From positions 236,289,539 through 236,353,538 of the forward strand of contig JARYHS010013630.1 of NCBI GenBank assembly GCA_031002005.1: a DNA stretch of 64,000 bases, read 5' to 3'. Shown one piece after another: positions 22,331 through 33,249 of this stretch. The stretch's first letter is position 1; each line of letters opens with the position of its first letter. Source of the stretch: Vandiemenella viatica (taxonomy: Eukaryota > Arthropoda > Insecta > Orthoptera > Morabidae). The translations under genes were made by a program, and so were the position numbers. The notes below the pieces were generated by a model that did not search any database, was not told the DNA's origin, and was given only the letters and a program-made list of their open reading frames with translations.

Positions 22331-22975
22331 TGGTGACATTTCACTGAAAAAATATTGGAATTACAACAAAAAGTGCCTTTCTGAAAGCCTTAAAATAAGA
22401 CACTATAATACCGTGGTGAACCCGAAATTTTTGGGTCCATTGAAAAATACAGTAAAATGGAAGTTAAGAACTAATGAGGAAATATAAAATAACATTGAAA
22501 AAAATAACAGAAAAAGAAGAATGATATTTTTTTCGATACATTTATAGCATGGATGACATTAGGCTTTCAAGAGGTTTAGAAAGATTTGAAACGAAATAAT
22601 ACCAGTGAACTGTATGGAAAGAAATTTTTTCGATAGAAGACTTTGAATATGGGAGGATTCAAAGGTAGAGAGGAGTGCAATAATGAAGGAGTACTGGGGA
22701 GGAAGAAAGAAAAAACAACAGGAAAGGAATTGAAATTGACACGTGGTCTCTAGCTGACCATAACAAAAAGGAGAAGAAAAATGATAAGCTAGCGAGAAAT
22801 GCTTACACGATTCGAATTTATCGTAACGTTTTCTTCAATGTTATATTCATGTGTGTAATTACTTTGTCGTTAGGTATAAAGACACACAAACGATGAACAA
22901 CAATACAGTATAATTATAACACAATACACAGCACAATTAAAATTGAAGAAACTCACACATATGGCGTGGAATAGA

Positions 22976-23160
22976 CTGTAGCATAAATAAATCGAAATAC
23001 AACGCCATCTACTGGATGGTTCGATAACTTAACACACCGCCATCTGTTAGGAATAAACTGTAGCATAAATAAATGGAAACAGAACGTGATCTCTTGGATG
23101 ATTACCCAACTTAGCTAACCAAGTGTTGTATAGATAAGTTAACACATCGCCATCTGTTAG
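22976..23160. repeat. Short internal Helitron repeats
   Basis: CTGTAGCATAAATAAAT occurs at 22976 and 23058, and ACACAYCGCCATCTGTTAG at about 23032 and 23142. ACGCCATCTACTGGATGG is a related third unit. They form a small degenerate tandem structure in the 5' untranslated part of the Helitron. Confidence 0.7.
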
Positions 23161-23219
23161 AAACTTATGGAACTATAATAATAATTACGTATGATCGTAA
23201 TGACCTGGGGACATGGTTT

Positions 23220-23448
23220 CTACTGGCTGGGCATTCTGCCCCTGGCGTAGCCGCCTTTACCTAGCCTGCCCATCCTGCCTCCGAACCACAGTACCGTCCT
23301 GGCGTATTTCACCTCATACAGCATACTGCGCCGGGGGTTAATGCCGGGTTAAGTGTCTATAAAAATCCTCGCCGAGACAGGGACTCAAACCGGGGACTTT
23401 TCCATCTCCAGTCAGACGCCCTAACCACTTAGCCAGTAGACCGCTTAC
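23220..23448 (-). mobile_element. SINE-B nested in the Helitron
   Basis: Read on the minus strand it has the A-box GCGGTCTACTGGCTAAGTGG, B box CCCGGTTTGAGTCCCTG and CTCGGCGAGGATTTTTATAG, then a diverged body ending near GGTAGAAACCATGT. It lies wholly inside the Helitron boundaries, so it arrived later or was carried along. Confidence 0.7.
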
Positions 23449-24689
23449 CCCCGGTGGCTTACAAATAATTATAAACCATTTTCCTATGACAAACATTTAA
23501 TGAACATTTATTTCGCAAATAATAAAAATTGAGGTCTATAATCCAGATAAAAACCATCCTATCTTTTAAGTTGGACTAAATTACACACATTAAGCCAAAT
23601 TTCATCTAAATTGGTTATGTAGTTTCGGAGTTCATCCCGGACGAACATCGTGACACGAGATTTTTATATATATAAACATAAAGATTATAACGTAGAACAA
23701 ATGTTTCTCATCTAGTGAGCCAAATTTCATACATTCCAGTTTCGGTAAACTCAGCAAATATCTCTTTCTAATTAGACCATCGAAAAATAATAATTGAATT
23801 GTTTACTACTTTTTGATGATATGATATTCCAATAACTTAAAATACTTTTAATTTACTGGCAATTTTTTAGTATAGATATAGCTCCTCCATTTATCGACTT
23901 CATTATAAATCCTGCATTCTCGGTATAGGAGTTTGTAGTGTGCTTTCTTGTGTTTGATTATTAGGTGTAGGTAATCAGGCAGATTTAGAGAATTAATTAA
24001 AGTGTTTTTGAGAACTGATATGGTGTAGTGACGCAAAACTGACAGCACTGATCGAGCCATTCATCACTGACCCAGTTATTTTGTTACCCTAATGTGCTAA
24101 ATAAGGCGTTATTACAAGTACAAAATAGTTTCTTCGGGGACAATGGTGAATCACATGCATGCTACCCATTTATCTGAATGTAGCGTTGAGCGACTACATG
24201 CTCGGCTCAACGAGTCGGCACACGTAACGGATTAGAGCCGCTGCCAGCTCCGTGACTCACAAAGCAGTCTCCTCCTCCGCACGTGCCGCCTCAGCCGACG
24301 TAATGGTCCCACACACACACATATTGTGCATGGAGAAACATCGCTGTTCGACTTTCGACAGCAAAGTCCCAGGAAAAACGCTTTGGAGAGATGAACTCAC
24401 TAACATTGGAAAAGGTAGAGCGGCCTTCTGCTTCTTTATCATCACCACCTATTCCCAGCATTTTTGGGGTGCGCTACCTTTGATGAGATTTGCTTGGTCA
24501 AATCTGCCGCATGCTCTTGCTAACGCGAAACATTGTATATCTAATACCAGATCGTAGTAAATTGTAATGGGGGTGGTAAAGTTATGCCATCTGCCTGTGG
24601 AACGTGTGATTTTTTCTGTGTGCGGTATGTGTATTTTTTGTTCGTGAAATGTATAATTTATGGGGCGGAGATTGGGTACCATCGTGATA

Positions 24690-24870
24690 TTTGCCTGATG
24701 GCTGCAGAAAACCACGCTCTGGCCTCGCATTAGGGACGCCACTTCTAATCTCCGTCTGGCCACTCAGATTTGGGTTTTCCATGGCATCCCCAGATCTCCC
24801 TAGGCGAATGCCGCGATATTTCCTTCATGCCTCGATGCCGATGTAGACGAGGCCTAAAGCACCACAAGAA
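24690..24870 (+). mobile_element. SINE-A, degenerate
   Basis: Contains the SINE-A body blocks TCTGGCCTCGCATTAGGGA, CAGATTTGGGTTTTCCATGG, CTAGGCGAATGCCGCGATAT and TAGACGAGGCCTAAAGC, followed by an A-rich tail (CAAGAAAAAA). The tRNA-like head is badly decayed. Confidence 0.65.
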
Positions 24871-25590
24871 AAAATCGTAGTAAGGACGACCGGTAAGCGT
24901 TGGCCAGGGCTCGTGCCAGATCCCGTTGTACCTGTCCAGTGTCCGGTGCCTCAGCGCAATGAGCCACATTGGTGGGTAAATGACTCAGCGAGTAATGTTC
25001 GAAATTGCTCGGCTATGGGCCAGGCGATTAATACACCATAAGTAATTCAGAAGAAACTTTCTCTGAAACAACCAACACATTTCTGTGCTTAAAATGCTCA
25101 CATAAAATTCTAATTTGCTATTTATGTGGGTTTTGGTTTTAACCTAAATAAATTGAAATAAAGTACCACTAATAACTCAAACTTTACAGATAGCTTCATT
25201 AGTCACTGAGGCTGCCGAACAGAAAAATATATATATTTCTTTCACCTATGCTTTTTGTAATTAATATTTTCAGAAGTGGTTGTTTAACTTTTCCCAAAAG
25301 ATTTCTAAAAATGGTGTCGTGAATATTTTTTGCCTCCTGCGCTACATTATGGCTAAAATAGGCTGATCGATTTTTTTTACGTGGTGAATACGGTTGCGCT
25401 AATCGATCGATTAGGAGCATATAACGTGAGTATGCTGAGGTGGCCTGGGAATACATTATACTTCATTATTTAATGTATTAAATAATTATCATGAATCATG
25501 GTATTAATTCCGCTTTTTCTCTGTGAAGCTTGTTTTGATTTTTCTATGTTCATCCAGTATTTCTATTTTTGTAGTTGTTTCAGAGTAATA

Positions 25591-25976
25591 AGGGAGCGTG
25601 CATAAACCACGTATCTCCATTTTGGCCTCCTTCGAACCCCCCCCCTCCCCCCACGTAGCTCGACGTGGCTTTTGTCTCTATCCCCCGCCCTCCCCCACGT
25701 AGCACGTAGCTTTTGTTCATATTGATTCCAGAAGACATGTTGTACTGTTTTCTCTGTCAGACTATCGTAATTTACATACGGGGATAATTAAATGACGGAA
25801 ATTAATATTTACATGCATCTGTGTGTTCTGTATCTCATTTTTATTGTGACAAATAAAATGAAAGAAAAGCTACGTGGCCTGGCTTGGTACCCCCCCTCCC
25901 CTCATGTAGCCCAGCGTAGCTATTCAGCCACCCCCCCCCCCCCTAGACCGAGCCACGTGGTTTATGCACAATCCCT
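25591..25976. mobile_element. hAT-like MITE with C-rich interior
   Basis: Terminal inverted repeats AGGGAGCGTGCATAAACCAC and GTGGTTTATGCACAATCCCT match at 17 of 20 positions. Flanking 8-mers (GAGTAATA and AAGTTACA) are compatible with a decayed 8-bp target duplication. The 386 bp between the ends has no transposase. It contains repeated CACGTAGC/CACGTGG motifs and four C-runs. Termini of this kind (GGGATTGTGCATAAACCACG) are seen in hAT-family MITEs. Confidence 0.75.
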
Positions 25977-25979
25977 AAG

Positions 25980-27050
25980 TTACATGGTTATTCATCCCTT
26001 CAGAGATTTTCTGCAAGTTTTCACCTAATTTGAATGTGGCCACCAAATGGACAGCCGAAAGTGTATTGTGAATTACTGTGTTTGCTTGGAAAGAATTAGA
26101 ACGGAAATCGACCAAGTGTTTACTGTGTGTGAAACTGTGTTTTATTCCATGTTAATTTCCGTGAACACACTGATCTGAATGTCTTTTGGAGCCAAAGGTT
26201 CCTGCGCTATTATTGAAATCTCCTGTATTTAAAGCTGGTATTAAGAAAACTTTTTCAGTACAGCATTTCTAAATTTATCTTCTATTTTTCATAAATCCAG
26301 TAATGCTATAGATCTTATAGCCATCATAGAAGATCGACTATAGACCCGGCTACTATGACACGCAAAATCTATGAGACGAAGAGTTGGAAGTTGCCTTCAA
26401 AGATTTTTAAATCTGGATGATTGGCTCTATAAATTACTGTCCCGAAGGACATCGCTTTAAGAATCTCAAGCAATAGTAATGCTGTCCTTTGCAACACGTT
26501 CAAAACTATCGAAATTTTTTGAAATGACTCCGCGGGTTGGTTATATCTCAGAATATCAAATGATTCACGCTCGATTGTTTCTCCTTCCACTTTGTTCTTC
26601 CAGTGAAAATCAGTGAACTCCTTAAAAAAGGTGAAATTACCTAAGAAAAAAAGAATTAAAAAGAATTTCTCCTAAACATTAGATTACAGCTAAGCCTCTG
26701 TGCTGGTTCATCTAAGCTCATATATTCTAAATGTAAGCAACGGATATTATCACCCTAGCTGAGATGCCATTTCCACTTTCGGAAAGATTTTGTTTACAGG
26801 AGTTACGTAGCCAAACAAATTAAGGGAGTGGTTCTTCACTATATTCAAAGATGAATGCATTTTTTCAATAAATTTTTAGATTTCTTGCACTTTTGTTTTA
26901 TTGTTTCGTTTTTGTTTCATACTAATTTACATCAGTCTCTTGGTTTAAGCCACAGATTTAGCGAACCTTCTACAAACATGCGTATACTAAGCAGAATTAA
27001 AACACAGGACGTAATGCTGTTAGCAGACTATGATCTTTCTCTCGTGTTTA
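25980..27050. other. AT-rich spacer
   Basis: No gene or classified repeat was recognised. Confidence 0.4.
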
Positions 27051-27057
27051 TTCAAAA

Positions 27058-27125
27058 CTAGCGGAGTTCTCAGCGTTGCCCGGTATAGTTGGTGTAGATT
27101 TACCCGCAATGAAAAACATTTGTAC
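27058..27125 (-). mobile_element. Possible second Helitron 3' terminus
   Basis: Begins CTAGCGGAGTTCTCAGCG on the plus strand, followed by TTGCCCGGTATAGTTGGTG and ACCCGCAATG. On the minus strand it would end in CTAG followed by T. The layout resembles other insect Helitron ends but no matching TC end was found. Confidence 0.3.
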
Positions 27126-27235
27126 AAAGATTCAGAAAATTCGTGCCAACTTTTCTCGGAGTTAAAGCAAACCTCGATTCACACGCCCCCTACCAAGAAG
27201 AGATGGGTTGAAGTTTATTTGCACGTACACTATTC

Positions 27236-27473
27236 CCTTTTTTATGGCTTTACGCCTCGTCGACGGCTAAGGCCATTACTGGCGGGATGGGACTGGGGAC
27301 AAGGAACGGGAAGGAATTCGGCCATGGCCTTTTAGAAGGAAGCATCCCGGCATTCGCCTGTAGTGATTTGGGGAAACCATGGAAAACCCAAATCTGGATG
27401 CCCGGAAGGGGATTCGAACCCGCGTCCTCCCGAATGCGAGGCCAGAACGTTAACCGTTCACCCACCACGCTCG
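27236..27473 (-). mobile_element. SINE-A, full length with target duplication
   Basis: Flanked by an 11-bp duplication GTACACTATTC (27225-27235 and 27474-27484). On the minus strand it starts ACCGAGCGTGGTGGGTGAAC (A box), with B box GCGGGTTCGAATCCCC. The family body ending GTCGACGAGGCGTAAAGCC and a short A-rich tail follow. At 238 bp it is the best reference copy of the family in the window. Confidence 0.92.
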
Positions 27474-27784
27474 GTACACTATTCTCATTGGTCCGAAAAG
27501 ATTCATCTGTATGAAGCTTCATTAATTTGGTTTAGAAATTGCATTATTACATTACTAATCAATGATAGATTATGTTAGAAACTCACATTTGATTCAATTG
27601 CGAAGTGAATGGATATACTTTTTGCTCAATACCTCAGATACTTTAACTCCGCAAACATCAAAAGTGAATCCATCGTATTCAAACAGAAGACTAATGCTGA
27701 TGGCCAGAGACCATGTAGTATTAGGCCTATTGCCAGAGATCGTGATTAAAGAAAATCTCTGTTGTTTTTACGCTATCTGTGCAG

Positions 27785-27885
27785 TTTAAAAATTGAATAT
27801 CCCGAATTAAAAGGAAGAATAGTTCAAGTTACTACTATTTATGACTTTTAAAAATTGAATATCCCGAATTAAAGGAAAGAACAAT
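27785..27885 (+). repeat. 62-bp tandem duplication
   Basis: TTTAAAAATTGAATATCCCG begins at 27785 and again at 27847, followed in both by AATTAAA and GGAA. Two units only. Confidence 0.85.
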
Positions 27886-27889
27886 TCAA

Positions 27890-28955
27890 TTTTTTAATGA
27901 GCGAAATAGTTATTATTGTAATCTCATTGCTTTCATTAATGGCTATAGTCAGAGACATTGTAATTATGTGTATAGTGCGAAGCATGCTGCATCTAGTGGT
28001 TACATCTGTGGTATTCTTCACAGTAAGTTCAGAATTCCATTTAATATTCGGGCGTTATGCAACGTAGAAGCATAAGACATATCAAACAACTGAGTTGAGA
28101 TTCCAAGATTTAAAACGATTAAAACCCCATAGAAATCTTCGCTGTAAATTTCGCGTTTTTCTCGTACAAATACACCCAGTTTTCGTTTTATTGATATAGA
28201 AGATACGAATTGTGAAATGAACTCTACTGACAGGTATTCAATCCATCTTATACTTGTATTTAAATATTTATCCAGGTGTTTGAAGCAATTAACAGCCTAA
28301 AGCGTAGTATTAGCAACATCGAAATAGTGAATCCTGATCAGAAGCACTTTTACTATTTATTCCATTGTGTGTTAGAACCGCAATTCTCCTTAGGAGTCTC
28401 TGGATTACTGTTAGCATCATTTTGTGGAGGTATTACAGGCAAGAAACTTTATACAATTCGGAAACCTGTTTGCTCTATTCCGGAGCATAGCAGACTTAAA
28501 TTCCTGTATATAATAGTTAAATTATTATTCAGTGAAGATGAAAATATGGGATGGAACCCTTTATCACGGCTTACGACTTACTATAATTGACACTGCAATT
28601 CAAGATTTAGATGCTACTAACGAATGATTCTTCCTCGGAAATTTTATATGCACTGCAGAGTTTGCCATTTAAATCGGAACTTTATAACATATATAGACAG
28701 TTAAGAGTAATGAACCTATACGTTTCGTACATTGCTGCTTAAGTAGCGTAAAGTGAAAATTCCTTCCTTTACCAGGAATTGAACAAGTTAACTTCGAGTG
28801 GACCAGCAGTATAACGTGGCAGGATGTTATCGTTCTAATAGAAAGTAAAGAGAATAAAAGATTTTGATAAGCGGTAGAAACACAGAAAGTAAGGTTGTAT
28901 ATCATAAAAGTAAACGAAAAAGTATTGAAAATGAGAGTGGCTATTGGGATGCAGC
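27890..28955. other. AT-rich spacer
   Basis: The 104-codon ORF at 28276-28590 has no motif that I recognise and lies in AT-rich DNA. I treat it as a chance frame. Confidence 0.35.
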
Positions 28956-28959
28956 TGGA

Positions 28960-29400
28960 CGACAGGCGGTGAGGAGGAGAGACAAGCGACAGCCACGCGC
29001 AGCAGCGCGGGAGTGATCTTCATTCCCCGGCGCGATCGGCCGGCAGGCAAAGTGTGATGCGATCCCGGTGACAGGGCGCCCGCCCGGGCAATAAATAAGT
29101 CCGTCGCAGCGCCGGGGACGCTATCAGGGCGTCGCTCCGGACGAGCTTAATCCCGAGCCTGCCGGCCGTTCCAGATACGAGGATAAGAGGCGCCGCTCGG
29201 CCCGTACTGGAATTGTACACGTCCGCCGGCCCGGGAGCTTGATCCCCGGGGCGACACAGTCCGGCTCTGCCCGCCAGCCTGAAAATAAAAGGTAGAAACG
29301 CGATCTGACAGACAGAGAACCGCCCTGTCCGTCCAGTTCCGGCGTACGAGCTGTCTGATCCGCTCTGACGGGCAAAAGGGAGGATTCCCAGTTCACAAGT
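28960..29400. promoter_or_regulatory. Strong CpG-rich island
   Basis: One of the most GC-dense stretches in the window, with very many CpGs (CGCGATCGGCCGGC, GGGCGCCCGCCCGGG, GCCGGCCCGGGAGCTTG). The minus-strand ORFs inside it are a by-product of composition. They lack motifs and overlap in two frames. A TAATCC core, a Bicoid/Otx-type site, lies at about 29146. Candidate enhancer or CpG-island promoter; no transcription start can be fixed. Confidence 0.35.
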
Positions 29401-29409
29401 TACACAGAA

Positions 29410-30630
29410 TAAGCCGATGATCCGTGACACAAAAGTATACACATCCTGTAACGTATTCTGCTCTGTATAATTCCGCTCCCTTCTGATTCTTGTACTACAG
29501 TATAAACAAAAAATATTAATATTACTATCAGAATTTTGCGAAATACATCAGTAACAAGGATACACTCCAACAATATAAATGTATAAACAAATTGCATAAA
29601 ATCGCTGTATAAAACCTACATAGCCATACATTTCAGGCACCCAGATTTACGATTTATCAATAAACTCTCTAGTGCCAGGTAACCGCATACATGCATTATA
29701 ATATCTAGAAAACCGCAATAAGATCAAAACATTAGTGATTTAAGAAATTCCGTTAAAATATTGCCTTTCTTCCTTAAGTTCTTTTTTTTAATAGAATAAT
29801 TGCTTAAAAAAATAATCTCTAAAGTGAGTGAGCATACTTTTATTTAATTATTACTAAAAGTGTCAGACTATATTACTATCGATTTCGTTGTTATTGCTTC
29901 CTAATTTTAGTTGGTAGTCACTCTTGCTCCATATCACATAGATTCGGTAGTTGGTCTCAATTTACGCTTATTGTTGTTTAAGGAACATTAAATTTATTAA
30001 TTATGGGATTAAACCAATCTATTGGGAAAACCACAATCGAAATACGCTATAGTAATTTTACAGCAAACATCTAGCAAAAGCTTCTAAATTAAATAACTGA
30101 GAAATCATAAAGCCGACTTCGCCACCGAAACTGACTGTAATTCAAATTGGGGTCTGAAGATTACTGAAAGAGACTAAGTAAAGGCCGGGGTTATTGACAC
30201 AGTCTCCATAACGCACATGCAGGGGTATGTTGGACAAGGAGTACAGCGTACCAGCCATCCTGTTTCAATTTCTTCCAATGAGGTTTCCTGTAATGGTCAC
30301 AGGAGAATTTTCCAGACTAAGTCTTAAGAAAGAAACCATAAAACTGCAGAACAGATCTCAGAGTGAAGAACACAGCTGTCACACATTTTTTGTTTATTTA
30401 CAAAACAGAAGCTGTTTTCAGCAAGATTATTTGTGTGCTCACAGAGAAAATTGAACAGGAGGCCGTTAGAACAATTTACAGGATTTTTTTCATCAACCGC
30501 TAAACCTGATGTTCTTGCCGGTGGTCAAGATATAGCCCAGTTTGTCAGAAACTATGGGCCTGAATCGCCAAGCAGGAAGCTTGGTATCGCCGATATTTCT
30601 GACTACACTCATTTGTGAGAAAAGGAACCA
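29410..30630. other. AT-rich spacer
   Basis: No supported feature. ORFs at 30227-30454 and 30433-30618 show no recognisable protein motif. Confidence 0.35.
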
Positions 30631-30634
30631 AGCA

Positions 30635-30637
<3 letters not shown>

Positions 30638-30669
<32 letters not shown>

Positions 30670-30904
30670 ATGGATTTACGCCTCGTCGACGTCAAGGTCA
30701 TTAGAGGCGGGATGGGACTGGGGGGGAGGCAAGGTACGTTAAGGAATTAGGCCAAGGTCTTTTGAAGAAAGCATCTCGGAATTCGTCTGGAGTGATTTGG
30801 GGAAACCATGGAAAACCCAAACCTGGATGCCTGGACGGGGATTCAAACCGGCGTCCTGCCGAATGCGAGGTCAGAACATCAACCACTCACCCACCGCGCT
30901 CGGT
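30638..30904 (-). mobile_element. SINE-A, full length with long tail
   Basis: On the minus strand it begins ACCGAGCGCGGTGGGTGAG and has a B box complement at GGGGATTCAAACCGG. It ends TCGACGAGGCGTAAATCC plus a poly(A) of 28 (T-run 30638-30665 on plus). A clear target duplication was not found. Confidence 0.88.
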
Positions 30905-31346
30905 CCCTTGCATAGTGACAATGGTTTTCTGTTACGTCCTCGAATCATACTGAGTGACATGGTAAGGTAGATTGCTAAGTCTCAGAAACGTCTGCAGTCA
31001 GTAAATTCTGCAATGTACGAGAAACATCCAAACTAAAAGATCTTGTGGTACTGACCTACGAAGTCGAAATTTCTTTCGTACTGATTGCTTAAACCATAAA
31101 AATTTATACGGCGTCTTCTATAAATAATTGAAAACAGGCAACGGGTCTTAGAGTATGATTCCTACATAGAGAGTTTCTTTTAAGTTGTCATGTACAGCAT
31201 TTTCCTCCTTGCCCCACCACCAAAAATACATTGAAGCTGTTCAAAAACAAATCTTTCGAAACTTAAAGCAATAATAATTTGACAAACTTAAGTTATTTAT
31301 TTGTCTCGTTGTATTGCCACCTCAATTGCAGCATTTGAGATAGCTA

Positions 31347-32671
31347 CGAGGCGTATTTTTTAAGTAAGTACCGTTTTGTCACACCGTGGCTGCAGCGCTA
31401 CGGTCGGCGTTCCGCGCATGCGCATTGGGTACCTGCATCTCTTGCCTAAGCAATGACGCCATTACAGTCTAATTCTTCCTTGTTTACGTTGTTCACTGAG
31501 TGTTTAAGATGCCTCCGATAATCGTGAGTCCCGCCGACTGTGAAGTACGTGCTGTTATAAGATTTCTTTGTGCTAAAGGCCTAAAACCGATCGATATTCA
31601 TCGTGAGATCTGTGCAGTTTACGGACAAAACATTATGAGTGATGGAATGGTCAGAAAGTGGGTGAGAACATTTAAAGATGGCCGCACAAATGTGCATGAT
31701 GAAGAACGGAGTGGGCGTCCTTCGGTCGTTAATGAAAGTTTGGTGCAGAAAGTGGACAGTAAGGTGAGAGAAAACAGACGCTTTACGATTTCCTCCTTGT
31801 GTGATGACTTTCCTAATGTTTCTCGTAGTTTTTTGTATGGCATTGTGACCGAGCACTTGAATTACCGAAAATTGTGCTCACGTTTGGTACCGAAACGGAT
31901 GTGCACAAAACCAAACGTTTAGGCAGTGCATTGACTTTCCTTGAGCGGTACCATAACGATGGTGATTATTTCTTAAGCCAAATTGTTACGGGCGATGAGA
32001 AATGGATGGCCTATGTCACACCTGAATCAAAGCAACAGTCCATGGAATGAGGGCATTCAGATTCACCCAGAAAAGTGAAGTTCAAGCAAACGATTTCTGC
32101 CCGGATAATCATGTGCACAGGTTTTTGGGACAGAAAAGGAGTATTGCTTGTGGAATTTCTGCCTCGTAATGATACAATCAATGCAGCAGCTTATTGTGAG
32201 ACATTGAACAATCTGCGCCGTTCAATCCAGAACAAAAGACGTGGCAAGTTGAGCAAGGGCATCGTTTTGCTGCATGACAATGCCCATACACATGTGGATA
32301 ATCAGACCAAATATCTCATCACATCTTTTCGATGGGAAACTCTAGATCATCCTCTGTACAGCCCTGATCTGGCGCCCAGTGACTACCATCTGTTCCTGCA
32401 CTTGAAGAAACACATGGGCGGTCAGCGTCTTGAAGACGATACCGAAGTCAAAACAGTTGTGATGCAGTGGTTAACAATTCAGGCGGCAGATTTCTATGAG
32501 GAGGGTTTTCAAAAACTGGTACTACGTTATCACAAGTGCCTCAATATTGAAGGGAATTATGTAGAAAAGTATAGTAAGTTACAGGCTTTCATGTAAAAAT
32601 AAAATTATTGATATATATTCACACTTCTTTTTTTAATTTCAAAACGGTACATATTTAAAAAATATGCCTCG
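31347..32671 (+). mobile_element. mariner transposon, 1,325 bp
   Basis: Terminal inverted repeats begin CGAGGCGTATTTTTTAAGT at the left and CGAGGCATATTTTTTAAAT at the right, read inward. Homology continues to GTACCGTTTT. The element is flanked by TA on both sides (31345-31346, 32672-32673), the target duplication of Tc1/mariner. Size is normal for mariner. It encodes one transposase, which is broken. The well-kept ends mean it could still be moved in trans. Confidence 0.95.
31509..32596 (+). pseudogene. mariner transposase, D,D34D, one frameshift and one stop
   Basis: Starts at ATG 31509 (MPPIIVSPADCEVR). The amino half has the paired helix-turn-helix DNA-binding region and the linker motif WVRTFKDGRTNVHDEERSGR. 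The catalytic core shows VTGDEKW (first Asp), LLHDNAHTH (second) and YSPDLAPSD (third), with 34 residues between the last two, so the D,D34D triad is intact. After RLVPK the frame shifts near 31900, consistent with a 7-nt loss, and resumes at VHKTKRLG. A TGA at 32048-32050 replaces the Trp expected after SKQQSME. The protein would otherwise be about 350 residues, usual for mariner. Confidence 0.93.
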
Positions 32672-32859
32672 TAAAATATGAATTCAAGGTGATGTGTCTA
32701 GATGAACTTAATTTAAATAAGAAAATGTGTTTATTCAACCGTGAGATAAATAATTACTGTTAGAAGAGACGCAAGTTGTTTAGAGTCTTGGAGAATATTG
32801 CAGTATTAACCACGCCAATACGAGATGATTTCCCTCGTAATCCCAGTAAGAAGCACCTG

Positions 32860-33245
32860 CTGCGAGGCTTGAGTCAGAAGAAGACGCGACGGAGCATCGC
32901 GCCGTCACGCTGTCGCCGGTCTTGTCGCCTACGATGCTAATGGCGGTGAGTCACACGGGGGCGTTCTCAATTAGCCGGCGTCGTGGGGCATAAACAGGGC
33001 GTAAACAGGGCGGACTCGGGCAAGAAGAGCAGCGGCGCTGGGGTCGCGCGCCGTGCGGCTGACGGCAGACCACGGTCGAGAGGCCATCGCATTAGCATCG
33101 CCAGCCACCGCAGCAGCACCGCGCCGCGCTGTCGGCCGCAGCAAACTACTGCCGGCAAATTAACTGCCACTTGGACAAACTGACTGTAGCAGCAGCAGCA
33201 GCGGCAACGGGAGCCACAAACAGCAGCATGGCAAAATACATTTGT
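32860..33245. promoter_or_regulatory. GC-rich island with CAG repeats
   Basis: GC- and CpG-rich, with (GCA)n-like runs (AGCAGCAGCAGCAGCGGC at about 33188). Homeodomain-type cores are present (ATGCTAATGG, TCTCAATTAGCC). A similar CTCAATTAGCC sequence is present in the island at 45.24 kb. No coding frame is supported on either strand. The regulatory role is inference. Confidence 0.3.
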
Positions 33246-33249
33246 TCCG

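Larger units (their letters stand above)
19087..23684 (-). mobile_element. Helitron, both termini present, helicase lost
   Basis: On the minus strand the element begins with TC (23684-23683), preceded by A, in TCTTTATGTTTATATATAT. It ends with CTAG (19090-19087), followed by T, so it sits exactly between A and T as Helitrons do. Just before CTAG is a 3' hairpin (GTCAC-8 nt-GTGAC). The sub-terminal 5' sequence (CTCGTGTCACGATG..., reverse of ATCCCGGACGAACATCG) is typical of insect Helitrons. Inside are a broken Rep region, short internal repeats (22976-23160) and a nested SINE-B. Rolling-circle transposition would now need a helper. Confidence 0.85.

Noticed and set aside
25840..25960. G-quadruplex/CRISPR-like repeats in C-rich area
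   Set aside because: The C-runs lie within an hAT-like MITE with identifiable ends; there is no regular repeat-spacer pattern.
28276..28590. Possible host exon, 104 codons
   Set aside because: No recognisable motif, AT-rich codon use like the spacer, no convincing splice signals.
29020..29442. 140-codon minus-strand ORF in the CpG island
   Set aside because: Long ORFs are expected in GC-rich DNA. A second frame is open as well, and composition (A, G, R, P) shows no domain.
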